Positions 1 to 3,226 of a stretch of 5,066 nucleotides of DNA are shown here, piece after piece. The notes beneath the pieces were generated by a model. The model was not told the DNA's origin. It saw only the letters and a program-made list of their open reading frames with translations, and did not search any database. The translations under genes were made by a program, and so were the position numbers. This DNA comes from Actinomycetes bacterium (lineage in GTDB: Bacteria; Actinomycetota; Acidimicrobiia; Acidimicrobiales; Bog-793), in contig JAKAOD010000272.1 of NCBI GenBank assembly GCA_021823365.1, positions 1-5,066 on the forward strand, given 5' to 3'. Position 1 is the stretch's first letter, and each line of letters starts with the position of its first letter.

Positions 1-133
1 CAGCGGGGGGTGAGGCTGGCGCCGATGCCGCGACGCCCGGTCGTCGCCCCATCTCCATGACCCTGTCACGAAGCGAGGGCTTCGGTGCAGTCGCACCGTG
101 GCCGGAGTCGCAGAGCTATTGTGGCTTGCATAA
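1..133. other. Leading region without a supported gene
   Basis: No convincing coding sequence is seen. One forward frame enters open from the window edge and stops at 58-60. A second stays open up to the stop at 161-163, but its last third has poor codon bias, so it could at most be the tail of an upstream gene. On the minus strand an ATG at 58-56 opens a frame that leaves the window after about 19 residues and has no well-spaced ribosome binding site. Either a co-directional gene end or a divergent gene start is possible and cannot be decided here. Confidence 0.4.
69..98. repeat. Two abutting hairpins upstream of the first TA operon
   Basis: CGAAGC (69-74) pairs with GCTTCG (79-84) around a 4-base loop. 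CGGTGC (83-88) pairs with GCACCG (93-98) around another 4-base loop. The two 6-bp stems share bases 83-84, so in RNA they compete or stack. There is no U-tract. They could be a tandem GC-rich terminator of an upstream transcript, common in Actinobacteria, or a regulatory structure. The pairing is seen directly; the function is inference. Confidence 0.3.
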
Positions 134-159
134 ATGTGGCCACCGTGTCAGGATCACGG
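129..159 (+). promoter_or_regulatory. Possible promoter/operator of the toxin-first TA operon
   Basis: An AT-rich patch around 129-135 (CATAAAT) stands out in GC-rich surroundings and could hold a -10 element, although no good -35 is seen. It is followed by an 8-bp perfect palindrome, GTGGCCAC (136-143). Next comes an inverted repeat, CCGTG (143-147) and CACGG (155-159), with a 7-base gap. The gap contains the AGGA (150-153) that serves as ribosome binding site for the GTG at 161. RHH antitoxins commonly bind short inverted repeats in their own promoter, so this is a candidate autoregulatory operator, or a hairpin masking the ribosome binding site. Confidence 0.35.
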
Positions 160-160
160 G

Positions 161-403
161 GTGAAGCCGGTCCGGTTCACCCGGACCAGCCGCAAGCATC
201 GCGTAGGGCGAGCCAGCGCTCGCCACGTCATCGCGACCGTCTCGCCCGAGTTGACCAAGGACGAAGAGACCGGAGCCGATTTGCTGAGCTGGATCGGGGA
301 AGACGAACGCGGTCGTGAACTGGAGTTCGTCGCCCTCGACCGGCCCGACTGCATCCTGGTCATCCACGTCATGCCGACGCACTATCGGAGGAACAAGCCA
401 TGA
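161..403 (+). CDS. Putative BrnT/DUF4258-like toxin of a toxin-first TA pair
   Basis: This small basic protein of 80 residues is probably a ribonuclease-type toxin of the BrnT/DUF4258 kind (RelE-like fold). It starts with a basic strand carrying RFTRTSRKH (5-13), followed by a predicted helix (about 17-28). A central strand W-I-G-E-D-x-x-G-R-E-L-E (44-55) and a C-terminal strand I-L-V-I-H-V-M-P (65-72) end in a basic tail. His13, Arg8, His69 and the terminal arginines are candidate active-site residues by analogy only. I chose GTG 161 over the in-frame ATG at 134 because AGGA (150-153) lies 7 bases ahead of it, and the extra nine residues do not look conserved. The stop overlaps the antitoxin start (ATGA), the toxin-first order typical of BrnTA. 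The family assignment rests on pattern and gene order, so the exact family is uncertain; cytoplasmic location is inferred. Confidence 0.72.
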   Translation: MKPVRFTRTSRKHRVGRASARHVIATVSPELTKDEETGADLLSWIGEDERGRELEFVALDRPDCILVIHVMPTHYRRNKP

Positions 404-711
404 CCCCCCGCAAGAAGACCACCCCGGGCCCGATCGGACCTGACGTCGACCTCGAGCAGGTGGACGTCCGTCTGGCAGATGACAGCCGGCTCACCGACAC
501 GCGAGCAGCCGCGCTCGCCGAACGAGCCCTTGCTCGCCGTCGCGGTCGGCCTTCGGTCACCGGCGACGAATCGCACACCCCGAGCCTGACCGTGCGCGTC
601 AGCCCGACCACTCGAGCAGCCCTCGAAGAGATCGCTACCGCGCAAGGTCGTCGCCTCGCGGACGTGAGTCGAGAAGCCTTCGAGGAGTACATCCGTCGCC
701 ACGCCAGCTGA
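400..711 (+). CDS. Ribbon-helix-helix antitoxin partner of the upstream toxin
   Basis: This 103-residue protein probably neutralises the upstream toxin and represses the operon. The C-terminal third is a clear RHH (MetJ/Arc/CopG) fold. The DNA-contacting strand is S-L-T-V-R-V-S (62-68), helix A spans about 70-82 with A-L-E-E-I-A, and helix B spans about 86-100 with V-S-R-E-A-F-E-E-Y-I. The N-terminal 60 residues are polar and charged, with a long Arg/Ala-rich helix (about 34-50), and are the likely toxin-binding arm. That places the DNA-binding domain at the C-terminus, the reverse of VapB downstream. The start ATG overlaps the toxin stop by 4 bases and has a strong site, GGAGGA (387-392), 7 bases ahead, so translation is coupled but independently primed, as expected for excess antitoxin. 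It resembles BrnA in layout; a BrnA label is not certain. Confidence 0.82.
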   Translation: MTPRKKTTPGPIGPDVDLEQVDVRLADDSRLTDTRAAALAERALARRRGRPSVTGDESHTPSLTVRVSPTTRAALEEIATAQGRRLADVSREAFEEYIRRHAS

Positions 712-731
712 CCGCGGCTGCCGACCGCTCA

Positions 732-758
732 AGAACGTTCAACAGAACGCCCCAGAAC
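732..758. repeat. GAACGTTC palindrome with iterated AGAAC
   Basis: A perfect 8-bp palindrome GAACGTTC (733-740) is followed by two more copies of AGAAC. The three copies begin at 732, 744 and 754, spaced 12 and 10 bases, close to one helical turn. They lie in the gap between the two TA operons, 20 bases after the antitoxin stop. This could be a protein-binding site, but the location downstream of one operon and 150 bases ahead of the next gives no strong support. It does not fit the actinobacterial SOS box, which needs a gap between GAAC and GTTC. Confidence 0.25.
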
Positions 759-783
759 CCCGCCGCACAAGTCGGCACCGGGG
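758..783 (+). terminator. Possible GC-rich terminator after the first TA operon
   Basis: CCCC (758-761) plus GCCG (762-765) can pair with CGGC (773-776) plus GGGG (780-783). This gives an 8-bp interrupted stem with a 7-base loop and a 3-base bulge at 777-779. It lies about 45 bases after the antitoxin stop. There is no U-tract, as often in high-GC Gram-positives, so intrinsic termination is plausible rather than shown. Confidence 0.35.
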
Positions 784-863
784 CATCCCTGATCGCCGGG
801 ACGGGACGGCTCCGCGGCGGGCTCGTTGCGGGGCTGAGGCACCACACAGGGGAGTATGGCCGC

Positions 864-892
864 AGGCGCCGGTTAGGCGTATGGTTAGGCGC
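864..892 (+). promoter_or_regulatory. vapBC promoter for a leaderless mRNA, with iterated AGGCGY operator-like repeats
   Basis: TATGGT (880-885) fits the actinobacterial -10 pattern TAnnnT. The ATG at 893 follows after 7 bases, the spacing of leaderless transcripts, whose first base is the A of the start codon. No good -35 is seen, which is common for this class. The same stretch carries AGGCGC, AGGCGT and AGGCGC at 864, 875 and 887, spaced 11 and 12 bases, so they sit on one face of the helix. The latter two are part of a 12-bp tandem duplication (GGTTAGGCGYAT at 871-882 and 883-894). These are good candidates for the VapB/VapBC autoregulatory operator. The motifs are seen directly; the roles are inferred. 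Confidence 0.5.
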
Positions 893-1147
893 ATGCCACG
901 TTTGCAGGTCTATCTTCCTGACGAGCTGTACCGCGCTGTCAAGGAGCGCCAGCTCCCCGCATCAGAGCTCCTCCAGGGCGCGGTTCGCGCGGAGTTGCGA
1001 CGCCGAGCGCTCCTCGAGGAGACGGACCGCTACCTGTCCGAGCTTGTTGACGAGGTGGGAGAGCCTTCTCCTGCAGCAGTGGCTCGAGCCGAACGGCTTG
1101 CCCAGCGCGTACGTGGAGGGAAGGCCGGATCGTCCAAGGCGAGCTGA
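893..1147 (+). CDS. vapB: VapB-type ribbon-helix-helix antitoxin
   Basis: This 84-residue antitoxin should bind and inhibit the PIN-domain RNase encoded next, and repress its own promoter. The N-terminal RHH domain shows the strand R-L-Q-V-Y-L-P (3-9), helix A D-E-L-Y-R-A-V-K-E-R (10-19), the turn L-P-A-S (21-24) and helix B (about 24-38). Residues 40-73 are acidic-amphipathic (E-E-T-D-R-Y-L-S-E-L), the part that in known VapB proteins wraps over the toxin active site. An in-frame ATG at 881 would add MVRR, but 881-892 is one unit of a 12-bp tandem repeat overlapping the -10 element. The ATG at 893 is at leaderless distance, so I prefer 893. vapC begins 2 bases after the stop. Confidence 0.85.
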   Translation: MPRLQVYLPDELYRAVKERQLPASELLQGAVRAELRRRALLEETDRYLSELVDEVGEPSPAAVARAERLAQRVRGGKAGSSKAS

Positions 1148-1149
1148 GG

Positions 1150-1530
1150 GTGCTCGTCCTCGATTCGGGGGGAGTGAGCTTCCTCGCCAAGCGGCACCAG
1201 GATGCACTCGCCACCATCCGCGCCCTTGTCCGAGAGGGAGCATGGCCACCGCTGGTTCCTTCGGTTGTCCTCGTCGAATGCGTTTCGGGACATCAGCGCG
1301 ACGACGCCGCAGTCAACAGGCTGCTCAAGACCTGCGACGTCGTCGAGGAGCTGCCAGTGCCGCTCGCTCGCCGTGCAGGCGAGCTCCGCCACCGCGCCCG
1401 CCGTGGCTCTGCGGTCGACGCCATCGTCGTCGCCAGCGCCGAGCCTCGAGGCATCATCCTCTCCGGTGACGTCGAGGACCTCGGGGCACTCGCCTCGTAC
1501 GCCGAGGGCGTCCGCATCGAACGCGTCTGA
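1150..1530 (+). CDS. vapC: VapC-type PIN-domain ribonuclease toxin
   Basis: This 126-residue toxin is expected to cleave RNA (tRNA or rRNA in characterised VapC proteins; the target here is unknown) with Mg2+ or Mn2+, and to be held inactive by VapB. The four acidic positions of the PIN fold are all present: Asp5 in L-V-L-D-S-G, Glu43 in L-V-E-C, Asp90 in S-A-V-D-A-I-V-V-A, and Asp107 in I-L-S-G-D-V-E-D, with Asp110 also nearby. Length and order match compact actinobacterial VapC proteins, so it looks active. The start is GTG 1150, 2 bases after the vapB stop, with GAG/GGG bases around the junction and no separate strong ribosome binding site, implying translational coupling. Its last codons and stop lie in the first copy of a 25-bp tandem duplication, which leaves the protein unchanged. 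Confidence 0.9.
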   Translation: MLVLDSGGVSFLAKRHQDALATIRALVREGAWPPLVPSVVLVECVSGHQRDDAAVNRLLKTCDVVEELPVPLARRAGELRHRARRGSAVDAIVVASAEPRGIILSGDVEDLGALASYAEGVRIERV

Positions 1531-1565
1531 GGTCGCCCATATCGAACGCGTCTGAGGTCGCCCAT
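1516..1565. repeat. Perfect 25-bp tandem duplication over the vapC stop codon
   Basis: Bases 1516-1540 are repeated exactly at 1541-1565, and the match extends one more base (1566). Each copy contains the codons for I-E-R-V and the TGA. The second copy is therefore an untranslated echo of the gene end, and the VapC sequence is unaffected. Two perfect adjacent copies suggest a recent slippage event, or conceivably an assembly artefact. Confidence 0.95.
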
Positions 1566-1575
1566 AATCACGAGC

Positions 1576-1626
1576 AGCCGGCAGCCTTTTCGCGTCTCCG
1601 ACCGCCGGCTACGTGCGGAGCTGCCG
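1576..1626. terminator. Possible shared terminator between convergent genes
   Basis: AGCCGGC (1576-1582) pairs with GCCGGCT (1604-1610), a 7-bp stem with a 21-base loop. An alternative stem pairs CGGCAGC (1579-1585) with GCTGCCG (1620-1626). Both lie in the short gap between the vapC stop and the stop of the opposing gene, where a bidirectional terminator would be expected. A TTTT run (1587-1590) lies inside the loop, not after the stem, so efficiency is doubtful. Confidence 0.35.
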
Positions 1627-1640
1627 TCATCGCTGAAGAC

Positions 1641-2612
1641 TCAGTCGCCAACCAACGAGACAATGTCCCACCGCACATAGAAACGTAGCTGGTCGCGCAT
1701 CCTCGTGTGGTCCGAAACGTTGATGCGGTGCGCTCCACTTCCCCGATGGCCCCACGCCGATACTTGGTTCGTCCGCAGCCAAGCGTGTCCGGGAGAATGG
1801 GGCGACTCGAGCCAAGCCACGACCGTGCCGACCGGCGTGGAAATGTCGGCATCCTCGTTGCGCAACAAGGCGTCGACAGCGTCGCTGACCCATCGTTCGA
1901 TCCACGGGTCGTCTCCGAACGGAGCGACGGGCACATCAGGTGCGACCTCCAGCACTTCGAGGGTTGGATCGAGGACAAGCGCCTCGACCAGCGCATCCGA
2001 TCCGGCGACGTAGGTCCACGACAGATCGACGTCGCTCGCCACACACCACGCATGGTCGTCAGGCCACCAGAGGCTCGCCGAGTGGTCCGGTGACGCGCCC
2101 AGGTTGCCGACGAGTGCCGCTTCCAGAGGACCGCGGTACAAGTGGCAGTCGCGCTGAGGGAGTCGCACCCTCGGGCCTGTCTTCACGGCTAGAGGGATCA
2201 CGTCGTCGTACCACCCGAAGCCCTCCCACAGGCAGAACCAACACCTTTCTGGGGTCGCCGTGTATCGGCGCAGATGGTCGATCAAGGTGGCGGCGTCCGA
2301 CGGGAAGAGGTCTCCGCCCCGTGGGCTTGAGCCGGACCACGGTGGTGGGGCATCGACGGGTTCGGGCAGGAGCGCGACGGAGTGGAATCGGGCGTAAGGG
2401 TAAAGCGGGAGCCCGCTCCACGCGGCGACCTCGCGCCAGCGGACGAGTCGGCCGTCGTCCTCCACCACTGGATGGAGGACGCGGGCGTACGCCTCGAATC
2501 CCGACGGCACGAAGTGCGTCGCCGAGTTCCCGCGTGTCGATGTGAGCCCCTCGGTGATCCAGGCCGCCTGGGAAACGTCGTCACTCCACGAGAGTTCGCT
2601 GAGCGAAGGCAC
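1641..2612 (-). CDS. Conserved actinobacterial-type protein of unknown function
   Basis: This soluble-looking protein of 323 residues has no signal peptide or membrane segment. I do not recognise a characterised function. The sequence is rich in Trp and His and has blocks that look like a conserved globular core: V-P-S-G-F-E-A-Y-A-R-V-L-H-P (35-48), W-R-E-V-A-A-W-S-G (59-67), C-W-F-C-L-W-E-G-F-G-W (124-134), R-L-P-Q-R-D-C-H-L-Y-R-G (149-161) and W-W-P-D-D-H-A-W-C-V-A-S-D-V-D (182-196). Cys124/Cys127 form a C-x-x-C, but no other zinc-site pattern is evident. The last 70 residues (about 254-323), ending R-W-D-I-V-S-L-V-G-D, follow a Pro/acidic linker and may be a separate small domain. The start is GTG 2612 with a poor ribosome binding site; translation could begin slightly downstream. 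It is convergent with vapC and not obviously in an operon. Similar proteins occur in actinomycete genomes as hypothetical proteins, from memory only. Confidence 0.8.
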   Translation of the reverse strand: MPSLSELSWSDDVSQAAWITEGLTSTRGNSATHFVPSGFEAYARVLHPVVEDDGRLVRWREVAAWSGLPLYPYARFHSVALLPEPVDAPPPWSGSSPRGGDLFPSDAATLIDHLRRYTATPERCWFCLWEGFGWYDDVIPLAVKTGPRVRLPQRDCHLYRGPLEAALVGNLGASPDHSASLWWPDDHAWCVASDVDLSWTYVAGSDALVEALVLDPTLEVLEVAPDVPVAPFGDDPWIERWVSDAVDALLRNEDADISTPVGTVVAWLESPHSPGHAWLRTNQVSAWGHRGSGAHRINVSDHTRMRDQLRFYVRWDIVSLVGD

Positions 2613-2646
2613 CGTTCCATGCTGGCACCTCGCACGCAGCCGCCGA

Positions 2647-2742
2647 ATGCCGGACCGTCACAACGACGGGGTCGAGATGGAGGTTGGTGCGAACGGCGAG
2701 AATCACCTTCGGGTCATTCACGCCATGGCGCTGCGCGACAAG
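2647..2742 (+). pseudogene. Fragment of a second BrnT/DUF4258-like toxin
   Basis: In the frame of the ATG at 2647 the translation includes D-G-V-E-M-E-V, then nine residues, then R-V-I-H-A-M-A-L-R-D-K. This matches the C-terminal half of the intact toxin at 161-403 (G-R-E-L-E-F ... L-V-I-H-V-M-P) with almost the same spacing: 15 residues from G to V-I-H here, 16 there. The N-terminal basic strand and helix are not visible upstream, and the frame continues into unlike, Trp/Ser/Arg-rich sequence after K. No RHH antitoxin follows. I read it as a decayed remnant of a related but non-identical toxin. The match is short, so chance resemblance remains possible. Confidence 0.4.
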
Positions 2743-2788
2743 TGCTGGTGGGCCAGTTCCTGGCGATGGGCGGCCAGCTCGTCGCGAC

Positions 2789-2813
2789 GTCGGGTGAGGT
2801 CGGGTGAGGTCGG
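2789..2813. repeat. 10-bp tandem repeat, 2.5 copies
   Basis: GTCGGGTGAG occurs at 2789-2798 and again, perfectly, at 2799-2808, followed by the partial copy GTCGG (2809-2813). Because the unit is not a multiple of three, it shifts frame. It lies just ahead of the RelE-family remnant, where that gene's N-terminus should be, so it may have helped to inactivate it. Confidence 0.9.
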
Positions 2814-2820
2814 TGACCCG

Positions 2821-3040
2821 AGGCGAGCCGGTGCCGGCCGGCGGGTTCTCGACGCGATCGTGGCGACCTGGGACACGACCCGCGACCGCCCGGTTCGGTC
2901 ACTTTGGCGGGATCACGCGGTTGGCGTCGCATCCTATCGGCAGCTGCCGGGTGGTCTACACCATTCAAGACGATGCTCTCGTGGTGCTCGTTCTTCGAGT
3001 CGGTTCCCGTGGAGACGTCTACCAGCACCTCGGCGAGTAG
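2821..3040 (+). pseudogene. Frameshifted RelE/ParE-family toxin gene
   Basis: Three frames read in turn rebuild most of a RelE-type mRNA-interferase toxin. The first gives R-R-V-L-D-A-I-V-A (helix, from 2839). The second gives P-G-S-V-T-L-A-G-S-R-G-W-R-R-I (2889-2933). The third gives I-G-S-C-R-V-V-Y-T-I (from 2936), then D-D-A-L-V-V-L-V-L-R-V-G-S-R-G-D-V-Y, ending at TAG 3038-3040. This follows the family order helix, P-x-x-L-x-G, W-R-I-R-x-G-x-Y-R-V-V-Y, D-D, V-L-R-V-G-H-R-x-x-V-Y. The usual Tyr of G-x-Y-R is Cys and the usual His of V-G-H-R is Ser, so decay has also hit conserved positions. Frame breaks fall near 2887-2891 and 2934-2935. The first 20 or so residues expected for the family are absent or unrecognisable, and no partner antitoxin is seen upstream. 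Sequencing error could explain the shifts but not the missing N-terminus. Confidence 0.72.
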
Positions 3041-3176
3041 CAGAGGGTCCCGAGGTTGGGTTCGCGACGGGATCTTCCTCGGTGCGGGGCTTGCTGCGCT
3101 GGCAGGCCTCGCGGTCTGGATCCCCGGCGCCCGTGACCCCGATCAACCGGGCTGCAAGACCGTTCCACTGCCGCCC

Positions 3177-3205
3177 TGGTCAAGGCGAGTTGCACGCGGT
3201 ACACT
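3177..3205 (+). promoter_or_regulatory. Predicted sigma-70-type promoter of the pilin gene
   Basis: TGGTCA (3177-3182, 4 of 6 matches to TTGACA) and TACACT (3200-3205, fits TAnnnT and 4 of 6 matches to TATAAT) are separated by 17 bases, the optimal spacing. Transcription would begin near 3212, leaving a leader of about 15 bases with the purine-rich GGGAGGAG (3218-3225) before the GTG at 3227. This supports the pilin gene as the start of a transcription unit. It is prediction from motif and position only. Confidence 0.5.
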
Positions 3206-3226
3206 CTCGCCGGGGATGGGAGGAGC

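Larger units (their letters stand above)
2613..3176. other. Gene-poor stretch of decayed toxin genes
   Basis: There is no intact gene between the divergently placed 323-residue protein gene and the pilin promoter. Frames open here for long distances only because GC-rich DNA has few stops, and their products lack coherent composition. Two forward-strand remnants are recognisable and listed separately: a BrnT/DUF4258-like fragment and a frameshifted RelE-family toxin. Bases 3041-3176 hold nothing I can identify beyond a weak GCCCG/CGGGC inverted repeat at 3129-3133 and 3148-3152. Confidence 0.6.

Noticed and set aside
134..160. ATG at 134 as start of the first toxin
   Set aside because: The GTG at 161 has AGGA at a 7-base spacing; the ATG at 134 lies in the putative promoter/operator and has no ribosome binding site.
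369..732. Minus-strand open frames opposite the RHH antitoxin
   Set aside because: Arg/Ser/Ala-rich shadow frames; the forward strand has the RHH domain, a strong ribosome binding site and coupled gene order.
733..740. LexA/SOS box at the GAACGTTC palindrome
   Set aside because: The actinobacterial SOS box needs GAAC and GTTC separated by about four bases; here they are fused.
881..892. ATG at 881 as start of vapB
   Set aside because: It lies within the -10 element and is the first unit of a 12-bp duplication; the ATG at 893 sits at leaderless distance and begins the RHH strand at the usual position.
2595..2607. Inverted repeat TTCGCT-G-AGCGAA near the start of the minus-strand gene
   Set aside because: It lies inside the first codons of that gene, the 1-base loop cannot form a normal hairpin, and short palindromes are common by chance.
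3041..3176. Possible tRNA or small RNA (GGGTTCGCGA near 3058)
   Set aside because: Resembles a T-loop only superficially; no acceptor, D or anticodon stems could be paired around it.
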